DNA of 64,000 bases from Kappaphycus alvarezii (lineage: Eukaryota; Rhodophyta; Florideophyceae; Gigartinales; Solieriaceae). The DNA is taken from contig NADL03000529.1 of assembly GCA_002205965.3 (NCBI GenBank), positions 293,471-357,470 on the forward strand, written 5' to 3'. Below the pieces are notes generated by a model. The model did no database searches. It was not told the origin of the DNA and was given only the letters and a program-made list of their open reading frames with translations. Made by a program: the position numbers and the translations under genes. How positions within the stretch are numbered: the first letter of the stretch is position 1; every line of letters starts with the position of its first letter. Below, in pieces: positions 23,624 through 35,740 of this stretch.

Positions 23624-25649
23624 TTAAAAGCAGTTACGTCCTGTCTCTGAATGGCATATCCAAACCTCTTTATTCAGTTTCAGGCACCAAGAGCAGAGAA
23701 ATTTTGACTTCTTGTCAGATTTGCAAATTTTGCATCTGATTTGAAACGCCGCTTTCGTTGGGGCCCCATTGGCTCCTTTGCGCCTTTTCACTGTGGGCAC
23801 CAGGTGGATTCCAGTACCGCAGGCCAAGGAGGGAATAGAATCCTCTGGAACGTCAATGTCAGATCTGCGGAGACCAATAGCATTAAATGAATTGTCAATG
23901 AGTTGCTCTGCAAGTTTTGCATAAAAATCTTTTTGGGACATGCAATTTCTTGCACCCATCAAACCCTTGTATAGCAGCCATGAGTCAACGATGCAAATTG
24001 CAAGCAAAGGTGTATTAACCCTCAGTGACCAATAATTGACTTCTAATTTCTTCTCCAATCCAAGGTCATCCTGTTTGCATCTGTTATGCCTGTCAATCTA
24101 GGAGCACGTTTGATAATATGCGCTGACAACCACTGGAACTGGAATTTCCATTTCTACAAGCACCGTTTCATTCCCAGAAGATCTCCAACGAGATCTTCTG
24201 ATAGGCTCTGACGGAATTGTTGTACCGGAAGTACTGACAAAGTATCTTCTGTCTCTATCCATCCACAGAACGGCCATCATAGAAGAGTGGCTTTCCGTCC
24301 TGGAACTTACCGTACAGATATGATCTCCGCGCCTGAAGAGTTCCAGCCTGAAAAAAATGACATAGGAAACTGCCTTGTCGCATTCTTGACGACACCTGTA
24401 AACCTCAGTCCATATTCGAAAAGCGCATTTGCTGTGGCCACAAAAGCAAATGCAGAGTCTGCACAGACAAGTCGATTTGAATGAAACCAAGGCTCTGTAA
24501 GGCGAAGAACAATAGCAGTATCATGAGGGAAATTTGACTCGTAACGCCGATTACTGCTGTCAGATGCTGACAAAACAATCTCCAAATTCAGTACAATTCC
24601 ACTGACACCGCAGCATGCAGTCTTGATCTCACATCCGTTTTCAGGCTTACGGTCCATGGCGATATAGTGTGGTAGTCCTTCTGACATCCAGTGCCCCCCC
24701 ATTCCGTACCAGCGCGACATGCTTTCATCCACGCAAATTCTCTCCGATGGCGAAAAACTTGATCTCCTATGCCGTTTTATGGCCTCTACGAATCCGCTGA
24801 CCAAAGACCATCTTCTGTCAGTGCTTTCAGTTTCAGTGTAGCGGCTGAATGTAATACATGAGACCAGTGCTTCGAAACGGTTCCTCGAAATTATTTTTCC
24901 AAAAGCCGCCAATGGAATGATTTGGATGTAGACTGTGTACTCCAAAGTAACCTTCTGCTTGTAAACTCGAATCTGCATAGCAATATGAGAATTCCAAAAA
25001 ACTTTAGAAATTCACCAGCTGATGTACGCATGTGCCCACCATTAGCGAGTTTACGGTTTGTAAGTTCGGTGATTGTAGAAAGGTGTTCGACGGGAAACAT
25101 GCAAAGGAAAAAATCATACGGGGTCTTCTCATACTCGGTATGACCGTGTATGTACGTGTTCCCTTCTGGACCAATTACCTTCCATGGCCGACATGCCGTT
25201 GATTCATTCAACGGTAATACTACTTCCTGATTGGTCCAAAGTTTTCCATGCACTTCTTTGCATACCCCTCCTACTCCGGCCATCCCCTTGGCTTCTTCTC
25301 GAGGTTCTTCAACAGAAGGTTGACGATTCGGTAGGTCGACCTCAGCGGCAGTTGTCTCCATTTCATTGGGCGTTGCTAGGTCATCTTCAGATGCTTCTTC
25401 TGGCTTGATGTTGACGAGTTTCAAGCTGACGCACTTTGTCCTGTCCTGAATGGACCAGTCTGTGGTGACCGAAGTCTGACGTCTTCCGGTAGATTTGTCA
25501 ACTTCGATGTTGACCACGGTTCCATTGACGCGCTTACTTCTCCAAAGGGAACCGAATAGTCGCTTACACTCAGCCGCTGACGTGAAAAGGGTTGCGCGAG
25601 TGTTGACAAGGTTTCCGGGCTGTTGACGGGGGTCATTTGGATTCGTCAT
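23624..25649 (-). pseudogene. piggyBac-family transposase, frameshifted
   Basis: 24891-25649 is the N-terminal half: start at 25649 (MTNPNDPRQQPG), an acidic middle, then PYDFFLCMFPVEHLSTITEL. A frameshift within about 24900-24978 leads to 24307-24978, the DDE core. There RICVDESMSRWYGMGGHW holds the first Asp, then PHYIAMDRKPENGCEIKTAC, and LVCADSAFAFVATANAL the second. 23624-24058 contains WLLYKGLMGARNC and a C-terminal cysteine cluster (CKICKSDKKSKFLCSWC) like the CRD finger. Codons between 24307 and 24058 shift once more. Two or three indels disable an otherwise well-kept gene. Confidence 0.8.
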
Positions 25650-25816
25650 TTTTGGTTAAATTTTTCGATGTTGACAAACTTGTTGTGTGTTCGAATGAAC
25701 GGTTGAGGAGTAAACTCCGAGGTTTTGCACGGTTGACTACCTAGGGGTGCTATTAGATATGGTGAAAAGCTAATGGTGTCATTCTGTAAGTTTTTTATAT
25801 AAAATCTAGCCGTTAG

Positions 25817-25858
25817 AAATATGGACTCATATGAGTACAATTGTCCTCTGGACACTAG
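25817..25858 (-). repeat. Right terminal inverted repeat, piggyBac-like
   Basis: The reverse complement begins ctagtgtccagaggacaatt and includes gtactcatatgagt. The palindrome here has lost one outer base pair relative to the left end, and a 4-5 bp spacer difference lies between the two motifs. Confidence 0.8.
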
Positions 25859-26061
25859 ATAGTATAATTCTACAGTTATGCCTCTACATTCTAGAAATTT
25901 CTACTAAGATAACAAAATTATAGAAGTTCTAGAAGTAGAGCTACAGTAAATGGGGCTCATCTGGGTCCCTGTGGGAATCTAGTTACACTCCACTGACCCT
26001 TTGCCCCCAACTTTCTGAACCAACTGCTATCATCTCCACTGTTCCTTTAGCAGCACCCCGA

Positions 26062-26640
26062 CTGCCTCTGTTTCAGTCGACACCTCAGCTGCCGAAGAGT
26101 TTGACTCCCTTCAGCGCCCCTCCTACGAGGCGCGCACGGTTTCCTGCTCTCCGACAACGCGTGGTCCAGAGACACGCTCCCCCTCTGCCATGGTGGACAA
26201 GGTTTTACGCCCCTCTCTCCGTTCCACCACGGAGCTGCAGTCGCCGGCATCCTCGATGCAGCCTTATCTCGCTCCATATCTGTTGCTTTCACAACCCCAC
26301 GCTCCTCGGCCCTCATAGGGGTACGCTTCCGAGGGGGCCACGACTTCCTCGTGAACCAATAACGGTCGCATGTCTGCGAGTTCCTCCTCCCAGTCTCCGA
26401 CCACCCATACTCCTCTCAAGACCTTGGATACTTTGAACCCCCTGTCCTTGCAACTAACGACGTGTGAAAATTTACTTACGTATGTAGGACTGGTTCTGCA
26501 AGACGTCTCGGCCAAAGCCCACTGGGAAGAAAAGTGCTGTACCGCCGACCCTGTCCCAACCCGCCACTCGACCGAAGCCCCCCGTCTCCGCATCCGTGGC
26601 TAGGCTTTTCGCCGTAGCCCGGGCGCCGCCTTTCTCGCCG
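26062..26640 (+). pseudogene. LINE RT continuation (right half)
   Basis: AAEEFDSLQRPSYE (about 26090) equals STEELDSLQRSAYG at 39420. After a shift, HHGAAVAGILDAALSRS and TTPRSSALIG match the sequence at about 39545-39640. Then KAHWEEKC and FRRSPGAAFLAVHPVTA lead into the endonuclease part. These words connect the RT to the endonuclease in the intact family order. Confidence 0.75.
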
Positions 26641-27230
26641 TACACCCTGTCACCGCGTGAGTCTAACGCGCATTGGCTCGACATGCTGCAACGTCATCTC
26701 GGGCTGTCCGTGTATTCCGACTCCATCCCACTCCGCTGCCAACACTGCCGCCAGCCCCAGGACGCTTAGGGAGGCCATGCCGCTCACTAATGCTTGCACG
26801 GGTTCGGCCGCCTTCACTGACACCACCACTTTCGCAACGCAATCGCTTCCGAAGTTGTGCGCGCCGCTGGGCTTGACTGCCGGTTCGAGGCCCCGCTCCT
26901 CGTCCCCGGGACCGAACTCAGGCCCACCGACCTCGTCTTCTACCCCCCCCGCCCCGCCGGTTGGTCTGCAAGACAGTCCGGCAGCATGGGACACCACCGT
27001 CGTGTGTTCTTTCAAGCCCTCTGTTCTCACCAAGGCCGCTCATGCCCCCGGCGGTGCTGCGGACCCGGCCCATCGCTCGAAGATCTCGGACTTCGAGCGC
27101 AAGGTTTCCCGGTGCGCGCCCCCCCGCCCGACCTGGTCCTCGAGCCCTCGGCTTTCGGTTCCAACCGGTCGCCTTCGACTCGCTCGGCGCACCCTCTCCT
27201 GCTACTATCTGCTTACTGGATCAGTAAATT
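26641..27230 (+). pseudogene. LINE endonuclease-like domain, copy 1
   Basis: Reads LDMLQRHLGLSVYSDSIPLR, CQHCRQPQDA*GGHAAH, HFRNAIASEVVRAAGLDCRF, PLLVPGTELRPTDLV, then DTTVVCSFKPSVLTKAA and VAFDSLGAPSP. The CxxC...GDHA..C...RHN.LR cluster followed by RP(A/T)D and D.TVV is the pattern I associate with the restriction-like endonuclease at the C-terminus of some LINEs. The family name is inference. Stops and one shift are present. Confidence 0.65.
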
Positions 27231-27423
27231 CCTCGCATCGCCCGCCGCTACCACACTATCGACAATGTCATTCGCCGACGCGCCCCCAGCAACTTCGCAC
27301 GGTCATTTGGTACTCGTCGACCGAGGCTGTCATTTCCCGTGCTCCACTGCATGCCGCTCACCCGGTTTGCTCTAAGCGTTTAGTTTCCTTGCTGCCTCAC
27401 CCAGTAATACTCTCTCCACCCTG

Positions 27424-28250
27424 AACTAGGTGCAGCAGGACGCTACCCCAGGCCCACTGGAAGGACGATGACTGGAACGCCACTCCCTCATGAACCCAAC
27501 ACAGTCACGCTGACAAACACCTTCGCATCTGCGGACTCGCCTTCCGCCAAACCCCTGCCGCTGCCTTACCGCTCATTCCACCGACTCCAACGCGATCCCC
27601 GCCACTCACTGGACAGTGATGCTTAGGCGCCACTTAGGCCTCCCCGTCTTCCGCGACAGCCCGCCAATAACATGTCTCCATTGCCGCAAACCGATGGATG
27701 GCTTTGGAGATGGATGGCTTTGGAGACCACTGCTGACCTTTGCCCCTCTGGTGTCGGCAGACTCCACTGTCACAACTCGGTTCGAAACGCGCTTGCGTTC
27801 CACTTGTTCCGCGCTGCTAGACGTGTCTGCGAGGTCCAGGTCCCCCTCCTCATCCCTGGAACCGGGCTTCAGCATGCGGACATTCTCCTGCAGCCCTCAT
27901 TCTCGGCCTCTTTGTCCGACTCCCGCACCGTCTCGTGTAATATCACCATTGTCTCTCCTTTCAAATCAAACATACGCACAAAGGCCTCCCAAATCGTTGG
28001 CGGAGCCGCTGAGATCACCTATCGCGACCTCGAGCGCAAACTGGCCCGTCAACCTCTCAGCTTCCCCTACACACCAGTACACTTTCTCATGTTCACCCTC
28101 CAGCCTCTCTTTTTTGACCCTCCAGGGGCCCCGTCGGCTGCCACCATTCGCCTCATTTGTGCATTAATACCCCCAATCCCACGCCGCTTCTTCATGGCAT
28201 GGAATGGTTCGCCGCAGGATCTACCAAGGGTTTAACTCTACCACCTGGTC
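27424..28250 (+). pseudogene. LINE endonuclease-like domain, copy 2 (tandem)
   Basis: A second, diverged copy directly after the first, beginning again with the linker (QAHWKDDDW, RICGLAFRQTPAAALPL). It then reads MLRRHLGLPVFRDSPPITCL, CLHCRKPMDGFGDG, SGVGRLHCHNSVRNALA, PLLIPGTGLQHADILL and NITIVSPFKSNIRTKAS. It ends at about FFMAWNGSPQDLPRV. Two shifts separate the frames 27616-28167 and 27672-28235. Confidence 0.65.
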
Positions 28251-30322
28251 GTCCATAGTGATGTCTATCTTATCCCAAGCCCCGTCTCACTCTGCTAAAA
28301 ATCTCGTACCCGGTTAGTTTCTAACTGTAGTGTCAGTTAAGTTAGTGCATTGAACTACAACCGCGTTGAAAGAAATGAGAAGACAAGTTGACACTGGTGC
28401 GTGCCACGGCGAGCATCGTTACTGTCGCCGTAAAACTTGTTTCACAACTGTCCTTATTGCCAACACAATTCATACATCGCTGGGTGTGAGAATTGTAAAT
28501 TTCTCTTAGTGTAGTGGAGTGGTCGGGCGGCAGACTGGAGTGGAAGGGACGGGGCGGGGCGGACGGCGTGCAGTTTGCTCAAGGTTTCTACTGATGGGCA
28601 CTTTGCTCACCCCACCCCATCACTCAACTACTAGGGCACACATCCCCCTTCCAAATCTCACCCACCGCCCTACCGCCCGAAACTCTCATCAACGACGCCC
28701 ACTTTCCCCCGGCCACGTGGTACCGCACCAGGGCGCATCCCTCGACCATCCTCACCCCAAACTTCCTGAGTTGCAACTCCTCAACGGTGAAACAGGGCCC
28801 AGAAGACAAACCAACGCTTCCTACTTCCACGGTCTGTGTGTGTACAATGTTCACAGCGCCCCCCCGAGCTTCCGACATCCTCACCTCAACCAGCCAGTAA
28901 TGCAAGCATTCAACGCTTCAGATAGCGACGTTGATTGTTTCTCGGACGCCGGTGTTGCCGTAATTGTAGGAATGTGACGTTTGCTCGGACTTGCGAGCTA
29001 CTTTGGTATCAACGTAGGGTAGTGGTGTGCAGTAGTGCAATAGCTGGTCAGCAGCTGTAATATCAGGTCCGCAGCAGCAATACCACTTGGACTGGGTACT
29101 GGGAATCTTTTTTTAAAACTACTGAGAGCTATTGCAAAATACAGTAATTTCTTATCGTATTTTAACTTTAAAACCGATAATAAAGTATTCTGCGTTGAAT
29201 CTAAATGTTTGACACGAGAAAAAATCCAAGTATTGCCATTTATATGGATATTGTGTCACCTAATGTCCGTTACGAATTATTCATTCATTGGAAAGGTAGC
29301 ATTGCCGTTGCGCTAAGTTTCTTCTGGAAAAGAACAGCAGTCTGCAATTAGCCTAATATGCTGTATGGTACTAATTATTTTCTACAAGTGCTCTTTCAAA
29401 TCAAAACGAATCACATGTAAGGATTGAGGCTGTTGGCGATGGCTGTCAGGCAATGGTGGCGGAACTTGAGAATTGAATGGCTCTAACCAACCGGGTCCTT
29501 TCCAGAAGAGTTTTCGAAAAACCCTAAATATTCCCAATCCCAGTGTAAGAAACTGTTCCAAAACAAGAGCGGTGCAGAATCAATATTCCTATGAATACAG
29601 TAGAGACAACAGTTTTGAATCGGCGCGATTGGTATTGAAATGCGCACAGATTCTGTTCAATATCAAGCGCGTGCTTGAGGGTAATTTACACTTTATTTGT
29701 ACACAAGGGTTCTGAATCTTACACTGCACTCTCTGAATCCAGTTTTCGTGCAATCAAGCACTCTGGCATGAGGTCCACGTATTATATTTGTACGAGGTTG
29801 GATCGCATGTGTGCTTGAGCGCGGAAAGGAACAATAGAGGCTTCTGTTGGTCTTCTGCAATTGAATGGACACTGTCTCTCCACCAGCAAACAACCCAGAG
29901 AGTTTCCAAAAACGCCAATTAAGTTTCAAAGATCGTGATTACATCCAACCAACATATTCCAGGTGGCTCCATCAATTCCCATTCCGCGCTCAAAAGCTCC
30001 AGGCTGTTTTTTCTCTAAAAAAGCACTTGACCAATATCATGCACCAAAACTTACACGTGCCTAAACCTAATTTCGATCTACCACTTGCACAATTTTGCAC
30101 TCGCATCAAACCTCCGGACAATTCCAGATTTCTCCAGAACATGCCCAAACGATCCTATTCTTCCTACCACTTGCATACACTTGTCCGATTACAATTAGCC
30201 GAAATTCCTCCGGACGACGGCCGCACTGCAACATTCGGCAAACCGTCCGCCCTCGACCGTATAAACACCCTTTCGCAAGGGCTGGTTCCCACGCACTGCT
30301 CTCCAGCCGCCGCCTGCACCAG
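28251..30322. other. Gene-poor stretch with GC-rich patch
   Basis: 28519-28977 has a 152-codon + frame and an opposing 93-codon minus frame in a GC-rich patch; neither shows a motif. 29865-30467 is a 200-codon Pro-rich + frame running to the start of the next gene and is more likely leader or promoter sequence than protein. Confidence 0.3.
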
Positions 30323-30332
30323 GCCTATATAT
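30323..30332 (+). promoter_or_regulatory. Possible TATA element
   Basis: gcctatatat lies about 135 bp before the ATG at 30464, in a pyrimidine-rich region. Position and sequence fit a core promoter, but this is weak evidence on its own. Confidence 0.3.
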
Positions 30333-30463
30333 CCTGGCATTCTCCACTTCCCCCTCCACCCGTCCATCGCAGACATCCCTATCCTCTTCCTCTCCCCGCT
30401 TAAGCAACATCCACCAAAGCAATTACTACTCCCAAAACCCCAGCCTCCCATCACACTCTACCA

Positions 30464-30889
30464 ATGATGGCGATGCTAACCCACTGGCTCGGCCTCGACT
30501 CGCCGACCCCGACCCCCGCACCCCAACCAAGCATTTCAATCTCCTCTGGCAAAAAGAAGCCCCGTTCCGCCACCCCCGACCCCACTCCCCCTTCCACCTC
30601 TCAGAAAACCAAATCCGACCAACTGCTTTGTGATTTCGAAGTGATGCGCTTCCTCGCCGCCGCTGACGAGCGTTTGAAGGAACGTGGTGACTTGCTTACA
30701 CAGGACGATGTCGATCGCTTGGAAACTATGCACGCGCAGGCTGTGGTTGATGAATGTGGCGTCTTGGCCGATATCGTCGAACATTTGGAATTGGAGAATG
30801 AAAAGTTGAGATATCGGTTAGCGTTGGCGTCGCCTAGCTCGGCGGCGGCTGGTGCGCTCATGGCGAGAAGGAATGCCCTTGTCTATTAG
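30464..30889 (+). CDS. Small hypothetical protein
   Basis: 141 codons, starting at an ATG ATG pair (30464 or 30467). Residues 1-50 are Pro/Ser/Thr-rich and disordered-looking (TPTPAPQP, TPDPTPPSTS). Residues 52-125 are helical and charged (LLCDFEVMRFLAAADERLKE, DDVDRLETMHAQAVVDECG, LELENEKLRYRLAL), suggesting a short coiled coil. The frame is intact and its codon use is unlike the nearby transposon relics, so it is probably a host gene. No family is recognised. The minus frame 30601-30861 is its shadow. Confidence 0.5.
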   Translation: MMAMLTHWLGLDSPTPTPAPQPSISISSGKKKPRSATPDPTPPSTSQKTKSDQLLCDFEVMRFLAAADERLKERGDLLTQDDVDRLETMHAQAVVDECGVLADIVEHLELENEKLRYRLALASPSSAAAGALMARRNALVY

Positions 30890-33800
30890 GAGGTTGTATG
30901 GGGTCGGGTAGGATTGGGATTGGGGGATTGCTTTGCTCGAGAATATTTTGACGCAGGGTAGACTCGTTGATGGTGAGGAACTGGTTGCGTTGATATCGCT
31001 TTTCGAGCTGAGCCTTGAGTTGCTAAGATTGACATTGTTTTCAGTTTGTTGGCTCTAACCTGGGGACCGTAGAGGATTCTAACTGCTCCCAATTTCGGAG
31101 GGAGCGTGAAATACTTGGCTTGGGTGAAAATTGCACCGTGGGCGGTTTCTTACGCTCGTTTGGCTCAGTTTGATGTAGGAAGTTACTGTTCAACATACGA
31201 TTCGAGGACACGATAGGTATACCACCACGACGGTGGATTTACACATTCGATGAACTTTGCACTGAAAGTGCAGAATACATGCACTGAAAGTACAGAGTAC
31301 ATTGCTAATTAAAAATTCTCTCCGCTGAACCTACTATCGCACTGGGCACAGCACACGCTTGCGAGAATACGCGTTTCAGAACACATTGCGGAATTGTGTC
31401 CATGCCATTCCAGACCCTCCGTGATTGTGGCTAACGATTAGTGTTGATCACGTCGCCGGGGGCCAGAACATCTGACATGCTGCGACTATTTTCTCGATGC
31501 GCCGATTTTTCACCTTATCTGGCGTCACTATCGGCGCATAGTCTGCTAGTCCCAAACGCGAGTACTTTCTATTGGGACGAACGCACCGAGCGAATTCGTG
31601 AGGCAAGCATGACAAATATACACTCACTTGGCCGGGCATTGTGGCACTCGGATCAGCAGTAATAGGTACTGGGTGCAAGAATATCTTTTTGTCCGTGACG
31701 CATACGCCTGAAATTCGCGTTTGTACGGTAGTATGTTGGGTCAGAGGTGAAGCGTTTGATATGAACGTATTGTGTATGATGTTAGTGGGAGGCGCGTGGA
31801 TTCGGTGTAAATTGAGACGAGGGCAACGGCGGAGGGATGGAAGTGGGGTTAGTTTAGGAATTTTGACAGGGGGCAGCGGGGGTTAAGTTGATTGTCTTGC
31901 TGTACAGTACTCTACGGTACATACTGTACTGTCTTGTTGCGCGGGCAATGAAAGGGTTTTGGGAGGGTATAATACTGTACTGTCTGCAGCCAAATTGGCT
32001 TGGTGAATAACATATTTTTACTCATTATGTCTCTGAATTACATTTTTTTGTTTTTTTTTGAATATGGTTGGAAACGGTCGGGAATCGGGTTGCTGATGTT
32101 AAAAGGGGTGGGTGGTGTTTTTATTCGTTGGATGTTTGGCCTTGTGGAAGACCTGATGTCTTTTTGAAAAGGGCTTCTCGGAAATGCTTTTTTATTCATT
32201 ATTTTTGGCAATAATATCAACATCTAACGTTTTGAGTTGCATCGGCCAACATATCACCCTTGCATTGTCATTTTTGTTGACTGACTTGAGGGCACGTATG
32301 GATTTTAAATGCACTGCTTGTGCTTTGTGCAATTGCAGGGTTTGGCTTGCGGCAAACGTAAACCGCCGCACAGATGGCTGGGAACAAGAGGGCATTGCAG
32401 CTATAATACAATGAATGTGGGTAACCGCGCGCGGACCGGGGAACGTATCGCGTGTGGTGCAAATGGTACAGGAGGCTCCTCGTGCATTCAGGCGGTCCGC
32501 TCCTACCGCCCATCAAACCCAATTCAGTTGCGCAAAAGCAATCATAGATACTTAATGCAATAAAATTCATATATATCAACAAACAACCCTGCTGAAGCTA
32601 AGGCTGGCAGTCGTTTCATCTTGCACAACGGACGCGCCATGTGTCTAATTGGGTGCGGACATTCCGATGAAACGCCGCCTTTCACTAGCTGCAGTGCCGT
32701 CCCGAGCAAACACTTCTGTATGAATTTTGGAAAAGGAGATTGCGGCCGAATTCACTCTGGAAATCACCAGATCACCACTCGCAGAATGAAACAAGCGATG
32801 GATTAAACCTTGAAATTCGTGCAATCCCCCCAGCGAACGGGTCAGCTGCAGTTTACAGTGTGTCTACCGATTATATCCATTTCATCGGCACTGATACGGA
32901 CGTGGACCCGCGCGAATTCCAAGGTCATCCCATAGCCCGCAACCCCGCCCTCACTTCCGAGAATACATCATGTGCGCCACGCCGGAATGATAACAAAGCC
33001 CATATTCATACCATTTCAAAGCCCAGAAACATTTCACGGAACATGGCAGGGCCCCAAGAAAGCCTCCCTTGTCGCCGATTCATCTCTACCCCATCCCCTT
33101 CAAACTGCATACAGTACGTGCCATGCGAGAAAAACAGCAGTGGGCCTTCAACACGGGGACTGGGGGAGACTACTTGCGTATTGCACGCGGTACTGCCCCG
33201 AAAACTAAAGATAAAACGAATGAAGAGATTGGTCTCTCGACCATCTAAGAGCTGTTGCCGAAGCATTCACAGTACTTGTAGTTAACTCTGCAAAGGCTTA
33301 GCGAATGATTTAATTACAACCTTTCAGAAACAAATTCGAAACATTCTGAAAACAAGTGTGTCGACTCATGAGCGGCACGCCGCAGTGGTCACTTCGCTTG
33401 TTTCACCGGCCGCTGCGTACACATGGCGAATGCGGCTGTGGGAACATTGCATGCGTACCATGTGGCTGGACTGCGTCATGACGCACGATGGTGGTCCAGG
33501 GCAGGAATGCGCTAATGCTGCATTTGTTGAACTATGCGTTTTTGGCTTAATTGTACTGTACTCGCTAGCACGCGGGGGGCCGTGCGGGGTGGTCCTTGGG
33601 CAGCTGCCAGGGCATGTTTGATCAAGCTTGCTGTTTGCTGATTTCGGAGGGGTGGGATGTGAGTGATAGGGGTCTTTTAGGAGCTGTACGAACTGTACTT
33701 GAACAGTACGTAATTCTGCACAGTCTGTACGGCAGGGCCCTTTGCTTTTCCCAGCGAAAAGATCGGGAATGCGTTGTAGTGATTTGTCCAGTGTACAGTA

Positions 33801-34498
33801 ATGTACAGCTATGATTTACAGCGGCCCTATGAGCGTGAGATCGGTGCTATGTGTTAGCTAGGGGCACTGAGATCAATCAAATGACAGGTTGGGGTAAGAC
33901 GTGGGTAGAGCGGAGTAGACACAGTGATTCGGCACAAGCTGCCGGCTACCTCCTTCTCCCCTAGGAGGCCCGCTATTGTCTTAGCTTTTATAGACTATCG
34001 TTCTGCCTCAGACATGACACTCACGTCTTCCTCATGTGCGCTCTGCACTAAACAGATCTTCGCCTATCATTCATTAAACTAGAAATGCAAAGCTGAGTAC
34101 ATCAGCTTGCATTCGTCTCTATCCGTCTTACGCTCTCCCCAGCGTATTGCGGATCAATGCAAACGTAAAGGGGCCCATGCTCTCTGTAACACGCAAACTA
34201 CCTGTCCACGAGGGACAGGTGTAAAGGAATATATCCCACAACAGCACAGTACACTTGTGTGCATTGTTTTACAGTACTGCGCTGTCCTGTGCCACATTGT
34301 GCAATTTGGCACGATATTTGAAAGAGGGGGGGTAGAAACTGGGAACTTCTTTTAAAGATTTAATTGTAACTTTATGGCATCAGGAAAACGGGTGTCCGCT
34401 GCAGGATCCAACTATATTGCTAGCTAAGAGCTAACCGAGCGGTCCACGTCGGCCACGTACAGCAACATGCGCGACAGAATAGATTGTGCACTCGACAA
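30890..34498. other. Long stretch without a recognised gene
   Basis: Several 70-180 codon frames exist (largest 32740-33285, +), none with motifs. The region has repeated short TACTGTA/TACAGTA words (for example 31900-31985 and 33685-33740). Confidence 0.35.
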
Positions 34499-35210
34499 CT
34501 AGATTGTGCTACTAATGCGCCTAAAAATCCGCGTAGGGATAACTCCTGTTGACTTGTGGAATTTTTCCGCAATGGGAGGCAACAGTCCCTCTGTGAAGCG
34601 GACGGTTTCGGGGGAAGGGGAACCCAAGGAATCAAAGACCAGCAGATGAAATTCGAAATCGGGGGCCTGCATAGGGTTATCGGAGGGCGGGGGGAGTCGA
34701 CGCGACAATTTTCGCTCCAGGTCCGTCACTTTGTTGCGGTGTGCAATTGCAGTAGCACCGCCCACTTCCCTTGTAGCTCTTGTTTTGACATCGTCCGTGA
34801 ATGGAGAGACTACGGTGAGATCACAGGCGATCGGGCAGACCACAGTGCCTTCAGGAGCTGCTGGTGGGTGAACCAGTATGTCGGCAGGTCGCAGGTCAGT
34901 GCCGGGCACGAGGAGTGGGACCTCGAGCTGGCAATCCAGGTCGGCGGCACGGGCGATACGGCCGGCGATGACGTTGCGAAGTGAGTTATGCCGGTGTTTG
35001 CGACCGAACCCAGACGGGCACAAGTCTATGGCGTGGTCTCCTAACCTGTCCATTTGGCGTTTACAATGCTCGTAGTTCCGAGGAAGCGAGTCATCATAAA
35101 CGGGCAGTCCCAAGTAGCGGCGAAGCATTATTTTCCAGTGTACCGCGGATACTTCCGTGTCAGCCGAGGGATGTGCGTAATGAAAGGCAGCACCAAGGCC
35201 TTTGCGGAGC
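34499..35210 (-). pseudogene. LINE endonuclease-like domain fragment
   Basis: An uninterrupted minus-strand frame with the best-kept copy of this domain in the window. It reads WKIMLRRYLGLPVYDD, EHCKRQMDRLGDHAIDLC, FGRKHRHNSLRNVIAGRIAR, PLLVPGTDLRPADILVHPP, CDLTVVSPFTDDVKTRATRE, KVTDLERKLSRR, then FHLLVFDSLGSPSPETVRF. It aligns with 26641-27230 and 27424-28250. The upstream part to 35350 does not match and is probably chance extension. No RT is attached, so it is a 5'-truncated LINE end. Confidence 0.75.
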
Positions 35211-35740
35211 GCTCTGCATATGCATTGCCGAACATCTGCGTTCGTGTGTACTGTAATGGAACTGTGGATACATACTGTAAGGCCGAATACTTTGATCACT
35301 GTAATGTTCAATGGCATTGCAGTCCACTGCACAATGCCACAATGCCTCAATGCATCATTTACAGTAGCACCAAAGCTTTCGATCCTGCTTACAGTAAAGG
35401 ACAGATGGCAACTTATCTTAATACGTGTAAATCTGTCCTAATCTGTAATGTGTGCGATTGACAAACCAACAATGCCAAAACATTACACAACTCCAGGCCA
35501 GCAATTCTCCCTACACACAAAAGATGGCAACCCGCCAGCGCTGCTCTTACCCTTCACGCGCTCATCCTTCCTGCCGTATATTGTGTCGACGTGCAGCAAC
35601 CGTTCTTCCAAGGCGCTTTTGCTCTATCCTCCTTGACTACAACTACCTGTCATCCAAAGCCAGACCGCCGTCATTCCACCTCGACAGACTCGCATAAACT
35701 CTCTGACGCCTGCTGATCAACTTGCCAACACGTGCCCCAA
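35211..35740. other. Upstream region of the Vps23 gene
   Basis: About 530 bp between the LINE fragment (-) and the Vps23 start (+). TACAGTA words recur. No gene is seen. It should hold the promoter, but no TATA element stands out. Confidence 0.35.

Larger units (their letters stand above)
23064..25858 (-). mobile_element. piggyBac-like DNA transposon nested in LINE
   Basis: Inverted repeats of about 45 bp at 23064-23108 and 25817-25858 bound a piggyBac-type transposase on the minus strand. Each end contains CTAGTGTCC, a short GGACA counter-repeat and an ACTCATATGAGT palindrome. Both ends are flanked by or begin with CTAG, so the target site could be CTAG or the repeat could start there; the classical TTAA is absent. 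The unit splits a LINE (22570-22925 and 26062 onward), although about 130-200 bp on each side is unassigned. Confidence 0.75.

Noticed and set aside
26657-27424. 255-codon + frame in GC-rich DNA
   Set aside because: It only partly follows the LINE endonuclease phase; the homology moves between frames, so it is not one gene.
28519-28977. 152-codon + frame in a GC-rich patch
   Set aside because: No motif, opposing frame of similar quality, composition-driven openness.
29865-30467. 200-codon Pro-rich + frame ahead of the small gene at 30464
   Set aside because: It has no domain, its composition follows the pyrimidine-rich DNA, and it contains the TATA-like site, so it is more likely promoter and leader.
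32740-33285. 181-codon + frame
   Set aside because: No recognisable domain and several opposing frames; residue composition looks random.
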